Source of the DNA: Amphiura filiformis
Taxonomy: Eukaryota; Echinodermata; Ophiuroidea; Amphilepidida; Amphiuridae
Length of the DNA stretch: 64,000 nucleotides
Direction: 5' to 3'
Assembly (NCBI RefSeq): GCF_039555335.1
Contig: NC_092646.1
Location: 28,201,780 to 28,265,779, forward strand
Shown: positions 11,402 through 24,200 of the stretch, one piece after another
Layout: every line of letters starts with the position of its first letter
Numbering within the stretch: the stretch's first letter is position 1
Made by a program: the position numbers and the translations under genes
The notes under the pieces: model-generated
Seen by the model: only the letters and a program-made list of their open reading frames with translations
What the model was told of the DNA's origin: nothing
The model's database searches: none

Positions 11402-11769
11402 ATGGGCTATGGATTTTGTTAAGTGGCATTAATTTGTGGGCAAAATGGATGTGGGATGGGACTTCTTTTGCTATACTTGCAATTACTTTTTTTTTTTTGG
11501 TTACTAATGCCTTTTGTTTTATTATGTTTCTTACTTTCTTGTTTCTTGCTTTCTTTTGATTTCCAACATAAGTCATTTCTCTTTTTCGGATATAGCGTAG
11601 CCCTGAAAAGGGTTGTTTGGTATGTCTTTCCCTGGTCATTGGTTCTTCTGAAGTGAGTTTACTGTGCTGCTCTGCCCTCTACCTGGTTGCCTCCTTGAAG
11701 AATACAGGTTTCAGCCCTGGTTCTCATTGCATCAATTGCGTTGCCCAGGCAAAAAAAATCGCTACTGGT

Positions 11770-12100
11770 TGCTATGCAAACCATGCCATGAACATGGCAT
11801 GCTCATGCCATGAACATGGCAAGACATTCTGATTCTTTTGTATATGGCATGAAAATCCTCTATCAAGAATTCATGGGTCGTTAATTTTGAACCCATTAAA
11901 ATTTAATTGGCGCCCTTGAATCAAGAATTAATGGGCATGGAAGTAGAGAAAATTTGACATTGACCATGATTCATGTCATGAGTTACCCATGAATAAGGAA
12001 TTTATGGGCATGAAAGTAGAGAGAATTGAACATTGACCGCGACTCATGCCCATGAGTTACCCATGAACATGCCCTGAACATGTCAAGGTTCTGACTAAAC
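11770..12100. repeat. Degenerate 'catgaacatgg' repeats and a ~71-bp tandem pair
   Basis: Variants of 'catgaacatggcatg' recur from 11785 to 12080. Two tandem units share 'gggcatg(g/a)aagtagaga', 'attgaac/cattgacc' and 'catgagttacccatgaa'. Open frames here are by-products of the repeat. Confidence 0.6.
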
Positions 12101-12279
12101 GCATGACACCAAAAAAGCATGCAAGGGCATGAATATTCATGTGTGAGCATGAACAACCAATCAAAAATTCCCAAATTCACGAAATTTTCTTTTGGTTTAT
12201 TAAAGCTAACGATCAAAAGATTAGAGAAAAAGAGTGCGCAATGAGGGTTCTGTTTTTTGGGGTACACCCTGTAGTTATT

Positions 12280-12776
12280 AATAAACATATCAAAAAACGT
12301 AACTAACCCCCTTAAATAATGGCCACTATTCAAAAAGGGGCTATTGTATTACAAATCTGTAAAATGCGTTGGAAGCAGAATTAATTTTTGCGCATTTTGA
12401 CACCTCATTTGATACGATAGCCCAGAAAACAATAAAACACCGGTCAATTTAATGTTGTGAGGTCCAGATTTGAAAGTTGCACTTACATACAAATTTTTAC
12501 AATAAAAAAACACTCAGATGTCATTACACATATTACCTTCCATTGCACTGAATGCAAAATCAATAGAATTTACTGCAACTTTCAAATCTTGGGCTACATT
12601 GATTTAAATGTACGCTGCGACGTCAATATTTAGTCAATTGCAACAAATGAGGTGTCAAAATGTGCAGAAATAAATTCTGCTTCCAACGCATTTCACATAT
12701 TTGCAATACAATCACCCGTTTTTGAATAATGGTCATTATTTCAGGGGGGGTAGTTACTTTTTTTGAGATGTTTATT
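12280..12776. mobile_element. ~500-bp MITE with ~140-bp inverted arms
   Basis: The left arm ('aataaacatatcaaaaaacg', 'gcgttggaagcagaatt', 'gacacctcatttg') is matched in inverted order by the right arm ('caaatgaggtgtc', 'aattctgcttccaacgc', 'gagatgtttatt'). The centre contains a second shorter palindrome ('gaaagttgc' / 'gcaactttc'). A diverged piece of the same family lies near 22240-22380. Confidence 0.8.
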
Positions 12777-13196
12777 TACAAAATACGCATAAAATGGAAA
12801 TGAATAAAACAACCGATGACAGTAAATTAAAGAAACTTCAAATCATGTCGATTTTATATGCATTGTGTGTTTTATTTAACGTGCAGATAAATATTTAGTG
12901 CTTGTATTAGATAATTAAAGGAGGATGGTTCGATTTAATTATTCTATTTCCCGTTGGCTCAATTTACTTTTACCCTAACTCCGTGTATTTATGGACAAAA
13001 TTCAATCCCTTTTGGTGTGAGATTCAAACAAATTTGTAGTGTGAGTAACACTTCTGTTAACCCACTTTATATAAATTTTGACTAATAAAATCCAAAACAA
13101 ATCATCTGTCGGTCCTAATACCGTATTTCACAGCGCAAATGAGACATATATGAGGTTTTGTCTTCGATACCAAAATGTGATACTATCCTCCTTTAA

Positions 13197-13400
13197 GGGG
13201 GTACTACACCCCTGGGCAAGGGGCAAGGACTACAACTACTGCACTGAAAATTCAGCAACTCAAGGCAAGTAGTTATTGATTTATTGATCATATATTGGTT
13301 TCCTCTCATTTTTGACTATAACTCCACAACTGTTGTCTGTGCTGAAATAAAATTTTCAGTGCAGTAGTTGTAGTCCTTGCCCCTATAATATACATATTAA
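13197..13400. mobile_element. Truncated copy of the TTAA MITE at 163
   Basis: It begins 'gggggtactacacccc' right after TTAA (13193-13196). Inverted arms share 'ggggcaaggactacaactac' with the complement at 13365-13385. The right terminal repeat is missing. Confidence 0.7.
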
Positions 13401-13417
13401 CCCCTTAACGACACTGA

Positions 13418-13532
13418 GAATGAGCTATTCCAGTTGAAATCCAGTTTCAAATGGGATTACCTGAATGGGTGACTCCATTAGAATGGGCTTCCATAGGTGT
13501 GTGGATTTTAAACGGAATAGCCCACTATCCAT
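13418..13532. mobile_element. Short hairpin MITE ('gctattccagttgaaatcc')
   Basis: The ends 'gagctattccagttgaaatcc' and 'ggattttaaacggaatagccc' are complementary around a short body with 'tttcaaatgg'. Relatives occur at 18402-18495, 55229-55596 and 61395-61510, so this is an abundant local family. Confidence 0.75.
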
Positions 13533-14590
13533 TCCAACCGACCAGCAGTACAAACGGATACAACAGTGTCACAAAAATACATAAATCATTATCATAATCA
13601 CGATTATTGCATACTGAGGAATAAGCTGACAACTGTAAAATGTTCGCGTTCGCATTAGGGCCTATTCTATAATTATCATGCTACAGAATAATAGTCCACT
13701 TTTACAATGCAAAGCAGTTATTGTCGTGGTCGCCACCCGCGCTCAGCGAATCGCGTATGGCATTCCACACATTATTATAGGGACAGTTTATAGTCATCTC
13801 GGATTCGACCGTATGCGAAATTCGCGACGAGTTTACTTTATTACTATCTCTACTTTAGTGAACATATTAAGCACTTAGGTAATTGCAATACTGTAGTAGC
13901 CTTGTTTTTTAGATTCTTCGATGTAATTTTGAATCTCATCTCTAACCGTGTACTCGTTAATTATTGAATTTGTTAACCGTCCGGTTCTCTGTGGGATAAA
14001 TGCGTAATATTTTGATGTTAAACCCCATGAGAACTACCTGCCGATTGGCCAAAAAGAAGTTTTCATTATCAATTAGACCAATTAACAACATTGTTAGAAT
14101 AATTTCACCACGCAAAAAATTGAGGTGAATCATTTGCAAAGCTCCATTCTGATTGGCGATTAAAGTGAAGATATCATGTAATTGACCAATCAGAGGCAAT
14201 ATTAGATCGGCAGGTAGTGCTCAGGGGGTTAAAGTGGATAAATTGGTTGCATGTGCATGTTATGTTGGTAGTAGTTTTAAATATATTTAAAGAAGAACAA
14301 ATTCCCTATACCTTAATAAATCTAATAAAGAAAATATTTTACCACGCTAGTGCATGGATAATCATCTTTAACTCTTTATCTCAAGTGCAATTTTCCGTGT
14401 AAATCTTTGTCATATTGTCGGCTCGGTTTCTTTACCACACTATTGAGTAACTAAACAACATATCATACTATAAGCTTTAAAACTATCTTAGAAAAAACTT
14501 ATTATCTGGGTTCGACTCACACGTAGTACTATATATGAGTCCAAAATAATGACCTCATATTATTCTCATTTCCAATGACATTTATAACCT
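13533..14590. other. Mostly unassigned, with one dispersed repeat piece
   Basis: 13730-13810 resembles 15400-15465 ('ggtcgc(c/t)ac(c/t)cgcgctc(a/g)gcgaat', then 'acagtca/tagtcatct'). 14015-14200 includes short blocks also seen near 19085 ('aaccccatgagaactacctg'). No exon recognised. Confidence 0.4.
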
Positions 14591-14735
14591 TCATTGCTCA
14601 AAATTTGACCTCAAGCTAGAGACTTAGTACTTAGTATGAGTTTTTGTACCCATGACATTCAAAGGTCATTCTAATTAGTGTACACGCATGCGGGAGTTGG
14701 GAACTATACCCTGGTAGATGAGGATATTTGAGGCC
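14590..14735. repeat. Dispersed repeat with 'caaaatttgacctcaagct'
   Basis: Shared with 41510-41660 (same strand) and inverted in 29990-30165 ('ttgaggtcaaagtttgcac'). The end 'ctggtagatgag' is kept in the copies. Confidence 0.6.
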
Positions 14736-14754
14736 TACGTATTAGCTGATGTCA

Positions 14755-14818
14755 TAGCTCAGTGGTAAGTAATGCAGAGGTCATTGGTTCGAATCCTCTT
14801 GGTAGTATCAAAGTACCA
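14755..14818 (+). repeat. Degenerate tRNA-like sequence (SINE head relic)
   Basis: 'atagctcagtggtaagt' resembles box A and 'ggttcgaatcctc' box B, but the spacing is short and no cloverleaf can be closed. Likely a decayed SINE head rather than a tRNA gene. Confidence 0.5.
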
Positions 14819-14980
14819 AATACACATATTATTATAATATTAGTTAATCAGCAGTAGATCTATATTGAAACGGTAAGTCTGCTTATAAAGAACAGTTTTA
14901 GAATTATTATAATATGAAGATGTGTGTTTTGTAAATTAGTTGTAATTAGCTAAAGCCGATATTTGATTTTTTCCAGCCTA

Positions 14981-15270
14981 TAGACGAATCCAACGAGCCA
15001 AGTCATGATCAGGATTTGGTCGGCCATATTTGGGTACCCGCATGCACCAAACAGCTGTTGTGAGTACCCAATTGGGTGGATTAAACCCGCTTAAAATTCA
15101 ATGTTAGATTCTTTTGTGTTGTAAACTGTCATCATTCTTTTGTCTACGTGTTACACGGTTGATAGAATGCAGTTTATAATCATCCCACATTTTAGGTGGG
15201 ATAGTTGGGTACCCGTCGCGGCTAATGGCTGCCATTGAGGAGCAGGAATGCGTGAAATTGGATTCGTCTA
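14981..15270. mobile_element. 290-bp MITE with TA target
   Basis: The ends 'tagacgaatccaac' and 'attggattcgtcta' are complementary and flanked by TA (14979-14980 and 15271-15272). A fragment of the same family is at 33610-33657. The body contains 'gggtacccg' in inverted orientation. Confidence 0.8.
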
Positions 15271-15749
15271 TACGAACGGTACTGTGATACCATGTATCGT
15301 TATAATCACAGTATATTGTCGAATAACATCCAACTTTAAACCGTCCGTACTGTATTGTATTGGAAGAAAGCAACGATTTTTCAGTGAAAAACAAATCGTT
15401 TATCCTGGTCGCTACTCGCGCTCGGCGAATTGTCAGATGGGGACGGTTTACAGTCATCTATTATTCAACATTATGGAAAAATCACAATCTATCAATGTTT
15501 ATATCATGCCCAGCACACCCAAAGGATAAATCATGTATCCATAAACGATGCAGCTAGTGCATGATATCACATGCCAAGAATCTCTAAAGTATCGGTGCAC
15601 CTAAACTATTGATTTTGGAATAAATATACGAAGTGAGATTCTAACATTAGTTGAAAAAACAAACAAGAAAAGCGGCACACTGGAACATATAAACATTCAA
15701 GCATAGCTAGCGCACGAGAATAAATTAATGATGTTTAATCGTTAGTCTT

Positions 15750-15860
15750 AATTAAGCTCAGTGGTTAGAGCGCTCGCCCCGCAAGCGAGAGGTCTAGGTT
15801 TCAAGTCCCTGCTCAGGCAGGTATGTCTGGATGTTTGGTTGTTGTTGTTGTTTTGGTTGG
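15750..15860 (+). repeat. tRNA-like SINE head with (gtt)n tail
   Basis: 'agctcagtggttagagcgct' matches a box A, followed by the stem-loop 'ctcgccccgcaagcgag' and a weak box B 'ggtttcaagtccc'. Position 33 of the implied loop is C, not the usual T, and box B is damaged. A SINE head is more likely than a working tRNA. A (gtt)n run follows at 15838-15856. Confidence 0.55.
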
Positions 15861-16122
15861 TTTTCTTGGCTTATCTGCCTATGCATGTTATGTTTCCATT
15901 GTAATTCCTTGTTTAATTGTGCTAATATGCGATGCGTGATTCTTCTTTCAATTTTTTTTCACATTTTTAAATTTAATTGAAAGTTAAAAAGTTAGAGATG
16001 ATTATTTAAAATAAGTTATTAGTTAAAAATGAAATCGAGATAATTCACCTATTTGTTTGTTTATCTATATTTTATTGAACCTCGCCATATTTTTATTTAT
16101 TCTGGGTACATCAGTAGCCGCT

Positions 16123-16531
16123 ATAATGAAAGACAAAGATAAAAACAATTTATCGCGTCTGATGTCACTGTCAATTACGATCCTTGATTGGTTAACACAG
16201 GTTAATCAGCGCGTAAAAGGAAGACCGATCTATCTGGTGCTGATCGGAGAAAAGGAATAGCAGCAAATGGCGAAAAATTCCGTACTTTTACAGGTCAAAA
16301 TGCAGCTTTTCTAGGCATTGTGTACATGGTGCCTTCGGTTAAGAAAGTTTCCTACTATAAAGACCTAACTTTTGAGATGGTTTGCATGTCGAAAGGTGCA
16401 AACTTAACAATAAGGCGCCCGGTTATAAATCCGCGTTCAGCAAATCATCATCACGACACTTGTAAACAAAACGTGCTCGAATTTGATTGACAGATGACGT
16501 CAGACGCGATAAATTCTTTTTATCTGTGTCT
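16123..16531. mobile_element. MITE family copy 2, abutting a host stop codon
   Basis: The left end is 'aatgaaagacaaagataaaaa' followed by 'tttatcgcgtctgatgtca'. The right end, read on the minus strand, is 'aaagacacagataaaaag' followed by 'aatttatcgcgtctgacg'. The element lies directly downstream (minus strand) of the TAA stop at 16534-16532, so it forms the start of the 3' untranslated region. Confidence 0.75.
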
Positions 16532-16809
16532 TTACTGGTTGTATCCACAGAATTTCCAATCGGCCTCGTAACCCTTTCCTGCCGCAACACCAATATATTT
16601 GACATCTCCGAGACATGCCATGGCCTGACTAAAGAATACTCCACCGTCAACACTAATATCTACCTGGCCATTAGCGAATGACACGGTGTAATCACGGTAC
16701 TCGGTTGCGCTTAGAATGTCGGGTGAAGCAGACTTTTTAATCACACCATCTTTGGAACTACAAAGGTATGCAGTCTTCATATCACCGGTAGATGTTATTC
16801 TGCCAATCT
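16532..16809 (-). CDS. Exon 7: C-terminal half of the FA-like domain and stop
   Basis: The acceptor 'ctactttattatttcag' ends at 16810. It encodes 'EIGRITSTGDMKTAYLCSSK', 'ILSATEYRDYTVSFANGQVD', 'DVKYIGVAAGKGYEADWKFC' and ends GYNQ-TAA. The stop sits at the edge of a MITE, which supplies the adjacent 3' UTR. Confidence 0.85.
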
Positions 16810-19800
16810 CTGAAATAATAAAGTAGATAACCGAAACAATTAGAACTAGTTATTTTGTATTTTTCATAAAATTGGGTCAAGCCACAAGCATGCACATAAA
16901 AAGATTCAAATACCGCGGCGAATTGATGTAATTGGCGAAACTGCGCACTTCTTGTTTTGGATATGAAGTGTGGTAATTTTTAATCGGATCTATCAGTGTC
17001 GATGGTAATTATATTTTTCAGGGGAAGGGATAAGCCGATATGTTAGATAGGGAATAAATAACACAACCAAAACACTTAAGTTTGGTTAATTTTGCCTTTA
17101 ACTGCAATATTGGCTGAGGGATAGCCGGGATCACTGAGTTAATACACTAAGAATAAATAAGCTAATAAGAAACACTGCCTGCACTTATATAATGAACTGA
17201 ATTATTTAACAGGTATATTTGGTGATGAGTATAATTAATTTATTGTAAGCGTCATCCCATCTCTATCTGAAATCACTTACAAATCCGTACAATTAGACCT
17301 CCAAAAATAATGGTACCCAGCTTCTTGCAGATTATTTTTTAAATGTTGAGAAACACCTTTCAATTACAATAGAATTATAGGTAAACTCTTACTCAATGCT
17401 TTGGAAAATCAAACATTCTGTTTGGTCTCAGCACATGTTAACACTTTTCTTTCATGACCTTCTCTCAAGGTGATAATTTTTAAAATAAGTAACTGGGTCT
17501 CTGTTAATTGGACAGACAGTAGCTTTGCAAAGTCTGCATGCAGTGGCGCACGAAGTAGTCATGCATGTATTACTAGCATGGGCGTCAATCCTGGGGGACG
17601 GGGACGTGCCCCCATCCCTTTTGGCTTTTTTTAGCCACTCTTTAACAATTCAGACCGAATGCCCCCCCCACACACACACCCACATTTCACGACAGATTGA
17701 TGCTAGTCTAATGATTAGTAATAACATGAAATACGTACTTCTACCAAACATCGGCGAAAGATTTGTCCCGCATGTTTCGTGTATAAATCGAGGGTTGGAA
17801 ATCAACTAACAATGACATACATTTGGCTTTTCTGATTCTCAACCCTCGATATAATATTTTGAGAGAAAATGCAGTACCTTTATAGTGTACTTGTTTGTAA
17901 GTTGCATGAGAATTTCAATAAATTGTTATTTTCAAGAAAAAAGATAGACAACAGACAAAAAATATTTAAAAAAATCAATAAACAAACAACTCTCAGTGCG
18001 GCAGTGATAATTATCGTGGCTTGACCATTAATGTGTACATTTTGAGATATAATTTCTAAGGATAAATCATTATATCTAAAATAAACACATTTCGTAATTT
18101 GGGCACCTATATACAGGAAACAGGTTGCCACTAATTATAATGTAGGCTTACCTATTTTCGGTATCCCGACATCTCCTACTGCATCATCTACTGGTGTGTT
18201 GGTTGGTGAAAGAATCAAATATGCGTAAGCTGTTCCTTTGATGGAAATGGTAACTGAAGTGGTTCCAGCGGGAACTTCAGCAAATGGAAATTGGAAATCG
18301 GAATTTTGTACACGGCCAGTGTGGGTGTAACTAGGGGTGTGAAGCATCTCACACGGACCTGGAAAAATAATGGCAATAACACATGACAAAGTACTACATT
18401 GGGCTATTCCAGTTGAAATCCACACTCCCCCTGTGGAAGATATAGTATGAATTTCAAATGGAATGAGCACATTAGGCAGCTCCATTTGAATTTTTGAGTT
18501 GCTGGCGTTTTGGCTTGGCTAACTCCAATCAGGCCGGAATTAGCGACGCGGAAAACTGAAACCGAGGCAAAATATTTTAATTAAATTTTCGCCAGGTAAC
18601 TATAGACTATCTAATTGAGACTTGGTACATATGTAGTACAAGTACAACAGAACCAAACTACGTTGAAGCCTTTGCTAATGCAATCTGTATAACTAATTAG
18701 GACTAATTTCTTGAAAAATTAAAGTGAGCTCTACTTAATTTTGTGGATGCGCGAAACGCTAAACATGATTTGCTTGTACTTGTACTGCATATCGGCTGCT
18801 CAGTGCCAGAAGTGGTTAAATGCAATAGATGCCATATATACAGTACAATATACTGTGTTTACACAGGGCAGCTATTGTACTTACCCACTTCTGGCACTGG
18901 GCAGTCGAATTATGTACTAAGTCTCAGTTAGATAGATTAAGAGTGATTTTACCAGGAAACGTGCGTGCGCAGCTCGCGAGTATTTGCAATATTAATGCTT
19001 AAACGTGCCAGCAAAACTTTGCTTAATTTTGAACTGAAACAGGTAAAAGGGAAGAAACACAACACAGATTTTGGCCAACTTTGTGTTAACCCCATGAGAA
19101 CTACCTCCCGATTGGCCAAAATGAATATTGAATCCAATTTTGAACCAATCAAGGAGGGTATTAATAAGATCATCTGCAAATGTAAGTTTGACCATAAAGC
19201 CTAGTCATATAACTTGGCAATTGAAATCGTGTAAACCGGATAACCCTCGTACATGTATGACAATACAAGGGTGTGGGACAATACAAGGGTGACTAATACC
19301 GCTTCGTGATCCACAGCCTCATCCCCCTACACTCCAAACCCAAATTGAAATTGTTATCAGAAATTAACATGGAACTACATAATGTTTGTGTGCCTAACCT
19401 TTCTTGCCGATTCAATCGTTTGACAATTAGGTATCGTCGAATTTGTATTTTTCTTTGGCTGATGGATCAAGCACTGTAATGCGTAACTCGCAAATTCAAC
19501 GCAAATCAACTGAAATTTTGGATATCAACTTTTTTCGTGGATATCTATTAAACCATACCTTAATAAAAAGGAAGCTAGAATCACGAAATTCCCCTTTTTT
19601 AAATAAATCTTGCAAATTGTTTTTGATATCATTTACATGTAATGAATACATACCTTTAAGCGCCTGAACTTGCCAAAAAAATTTATCGCAATCATCCAAG
19701 CCTGTTCCAACAGCAATGGGCTGCGAATTGACAGTTTTGGATAATTTAAATAAACCTTTAAATCCATCCGTAAACAACAGATCCTTGCCAAAAAGGGCTA

Positions 19801-21149
19801 TGCTGGTCGGTGCCCAACGCGAGGGAAATCGGGATATCTCCGTCGAAGTACTAGTTCCGAGGTCGTAGCGACTTATCACTGCAGTAGTACCGTATTCTCC
19901 TTCTGGGGTCCATCCGTAATAAATTGCATTTTCTATTTGTGAACAAAAAAACACATGTTTATGGTGAACCGTATTCCGAACCCAATATGCGGCTTATTCT
20001 TAACCGAAGTTACCCCCACCCCCGCGAACTTATGACTTTCTTGTACAGTGTTTCTGATTGGTTAAGTATGTGTCATATTCCTCTGAGTAACCAATCAAAA
20101 TGGAGCTTTTAGATCTCAAAACAATAAATGCTCTCAAGTGAGTTCAGTTCAAAATACCACTGAAACTTGGGCTATAGGTGTATTAATAGCACTTTCATGT
20201 AATGATAAAGGCCATAATTATATGATGTCAAAGGTCATTTGAGGCCTACTTGTAAAATGGACAGTTGACTTTTTGAAACATGGAACACTGCACACATCCC
20301 AATATAAAATATAGCGTATACAAGCCGGGGAGGGGGGTAAGTGTTAACGGAACATGAGTGATATGTTAATATGATATATTGATATAATTATAAGGCGATT
20401 TGTGTAGTTTGTTCAAGGCGCATTATGTATATATATCACTTATTGTGTTTATCTGCGGTATTACAATTTTCGCTTGACTATGGATGCACATTCACTATTC
20501 TGCTGTACTACAAAAATTACCGAAATTCCCATCCATATAAGGTTTCTGACGTGGAAAGATCGCTCGAAGAAACGATTGGATAATATTAAAGGTCCCTGTA
20601 CCTCAAAACGGCAGAATTATTCGACTAGAAATTCTGATTGGTCAAAAAAAATGGCTAATTCAACGAATGATGCTCGTTCAGAGGATGTTTAAAGGCATTC
20701 CCATAACCCAATGGGGTTTCTGACCTTGGTATGTCTGGCTTTTGTACACATGTGGCCAGTTGACCATACTTTGCATTGGGATTGTGTGCAAATATCTGGT
20801 GTTTTCATCCTTTTATTTAACATTCAAAACATTGAGACTTGAATAAAATTAATGCAGTGGGACAATATGAATGTTTCCTGTAAGAAATTTTGTGTGTGTG
20901 GCAATGGGGACTTTGCCTTTAAAATTAGGTTATATTGATCAAATTTCCCAATCATAGTGCATTGTATGAATGCCTTTAAGCCTCCTCTGATGCTCGTTTA
21001 AGAACTAAAGGTAGACCTACGGGTACATTTTATTGCTAGAAGTGCCCAGAATAACTTGGTCCAAATAACACGGACATATATGTATTCTATAAAACCTCTG
21101 AAAAACGATATATTTAAAAATTGTAACTTTTTTGTAATCGTTGCAGTAA

Positions 21150-21228
<79 letters not shown>

Positions 21229-24200
21229 ATATTTACCCGACTCGTCAAAGACAATTCCGTACGTGTTATCCGCAGTTAATAAGATTGCTTGCGAGTTTAT
21301 ACGATTAAATTGATCCATATGAATACGTTGGATGGTCTGAGCATCGGTCCAGTGACGGACTGTCACGTATATGTCTCTAAATGTGGAAACAATAAGGAAA
21401 CACGCCATAAGTATATACCCAGCAAACACAAAAAATTTTCGACATCATTCACAAAATATTAGAAAAGATTGCCATAAAACGTTTAAATGTCGGGTTATAT
21501 AATGGGAATTATAAAGCAGTGGTGTAGATTTCTTTTTGACATAGGGGATGGGGATTGGAAAAATTTTCTTGAAGTATAGTGAATTCAGCACCTTTTGGCG
21601 ACCAAATTAAGGTTATGAACAAATGCGTGTGAAGCGCGCGAAAAATTTTGCCATATTGAAGATAAAATGTTGAAATATGGTGCTAACGTAGAATATATTT
21701 GCGCGTAGCGCGCAAAAATTGGCACTTTGGGGGGGGGGGTAAAATTGCCAAATATTAGGTTAATTTGGTCGGAAACCCACATACAGGCGTCAACATTGGG
21801 GGGGTGATTGAATGGACCATTCCCTCTGTCAAAATATTGGTGGATTTACGACTATGATATAAAGGGTATAAAACAAAAATGGGTAAAAATGCTAAATTTT
21901 GACGTTTTTGGCTCAAAATTAGGGTCGAAACATTTTCAAATCTCATTGATATTGGTTTTGTTTGATAGATAATTTCAATATCTTTCATTAGACACCAAAA
22001 ATGTGAAAATCGAGGCTGTTGTTAATAAATGGCATGCATAATACGAATTATACAGGAAAACGGGTCAAATTTGAGGTCATTGACCTCTGATGTCACGCTC
22101 CACCGCTCACGACACTCAAGACTTCACTTTTCAGATGTCCCATGGGATGTTCTATCCAACTATCATAACAAGACACCTGGTCATTTTTGTCAAAGAAATT
22201 CTTGCTATCTCTTGGAGCAAAAATGAATATTGAGCAGCAGGACCAAATCAATAGCATTTACTGCAACTTTTAAAATTGAGGTGATTACATTCAAAAGGTA
22301 ATTTTTGTCATCAATTCTGCATCTATTTGGACAAATTGGGTATCAAACTGTGCGGAATAAATTTATCTATAAAGACTAAACATACTTTTGGTAGGTCTTG
22401 ATTTAACACCACTACTTTGACTTATGGACCAAAATTAAACTGGATATTTTCTTTTTGGGATGGGTTTATTTCATTTTACGTATAAAACGTATAGATATTA
22501 ATATCGTAGCCATGTGATGTCAACTAAAATAAACTAGTAAAATATCCCTGCTAATTTGCAAATGTCACTGCTCATTTGCTATTCATTTGCTAATCACCCT
22601 GCTCATTAACTCATTTCAATGCTCATATCCCTGCTCACTTTACTCATTTCACCGCGCATTTGGATGAAACGTCCCGGGAGCACCAATTAAGCATCGATTT
22701 ATCGATTAAACGTTGTTGGAGCCATGATTTGTTATTACTTTATCGATCGATTATTGATTTCTTGATTTATCAATCGATTTTTGATTTATTAATTATTCAT
22801 AACGTCGCTAGAGTCCACTATACTATACTCGTTTATTGAAAAGAAAGGGGGATTTTGGTTAAGATTACTAAACTTAGTACGTATTCCATGCTTAGATACG
22901 TAAATACGTAAATATAAACTCTTCAAAATAAGTTTGGAAACTTTCCAAAACGGCTATATATCAGAAATATTTGAAATCTATTTGTATATTGTTTCATATC
23001 AATACAAACATTGTTTTTTCTTGTCAAAAACTACACCACATTTGTGACCATAACTTATTCCATGGTTGAGTAACGCTCTTTGAAAGACAAGGAGGTCTCA
23101 AACAAAATGTGCCAAATCTGCCATTGCCTGCGCCATTTGCATAAGTAACTTGAGTAAGGAATATCACACTGTTTCATTAAAGACGGTTTCAAATTGCTGC
23201 CAGCCTGATGTACCGGTCTTCTGCAGCCGTTATTTTTTCTTGGGCGGCCACTTCTAGGACTGTATTTGACATCTCCGGTATGACAAAACTTGGCTTTTAG
23301 CTTGGAGATTATACTGCGGGAAACTCATAAAGTTGCCACAACTTGATTCTGAGGTATGCATTGCCAGCCTCAAGCTGACTAATGGCTCGAGCCTTATGCA
23401 GTAATGCAGATCCCACTCACTCATTCATTCATTCATTCATTCATTCATTCATTCATTCATTCATTCATTCATTCATTCATTCATTCATTTTCATTTATTT
23501 ATTTATTTATTCATTCATTCATTCATTCATTCATTCATTCATTCATTCATTCATTCATTCATTCACTCATTCATTCATTCATTCATTCATTCATTCATTC
23601 ATTCAAAACAATGAGATGACCGCAGACAATGGTAAGTTTGGCACATTTTTGAGACCTCTCTGTCTTTCAAAGAGAGCTACTCAGCCGTGGAATAAGTTAT
23701 CGTCACAAATGAGATGTCATTGTTGACAGGAAAGAACAATGTTTTCACTGATATGAAACAATACGGAGATAGATTTCAAAAATTTCCGATATACAACCGT
23801 TTTTGAAACTTTTTTTTGAGGAGTTTACTATATTAAATTTGTCCTTACTGTCCATTTATGTTCGGGGCATGAACTTGTCCTACTGAGCCACGACGGGTTA
23901 AAGTAGACGCTGGATTTTCTTCGTTCAGGTCTACGGTCCACATAGTGCCCTCATAGCCAGCATGATCAAAGATGTAAAGTTTGCCAGCCCCATCTGATCC
24001 AATTACATGCGAATATCCTATTGATCAACATAACGGAAAATCAGAGTTATAAGTTGTCTTAGTTCCTCACATTTGTTCGAGATATCCGGTACCCTTTAAT
24101 TAATATCATTTGAGGAAATTCAGTTTTAACACCAAAAAGAACAATTTTACAGAGTCAGGATTTTTAAGGCACAGTTTCGGGTGAAAATTATTCATACCGA

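Larger units (their letters stand above)
10163..12271. mobile_element. 2.1 kb TIR element (CAGGGTGTCC, TA target) carrying a SINE
   Basis: Left 'cagggtgtccaaaaaacaga' and right 'tctgttttttggggtacaccctg' are complementary over roughly 40 bp and flanked by TA (10161-10162, 12272-12273), as in Tc1/mariner-type elements. No transposase ORF is visible. The interior holds a complete SINE (10967-11401) and 'catgaacatggcatg' repeats. Confidence 0.75.

Noticed and set aside
11983..12333. 116-residue minus-strand frame
   Set aside because: Spans the end of one transposon and its 'catgaacatgg' repeats; no homologous domain seen.
15750..15816. A functional tRNA gene
   Set aside because: Wrong base before the implied anticodon and a damaged box B; looks like a SINE head.
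23382..23726. Frames coding for 'HSFIHSFI' repeats
   Set aside because: Pure translation of the (ATTC)n microsatellite.
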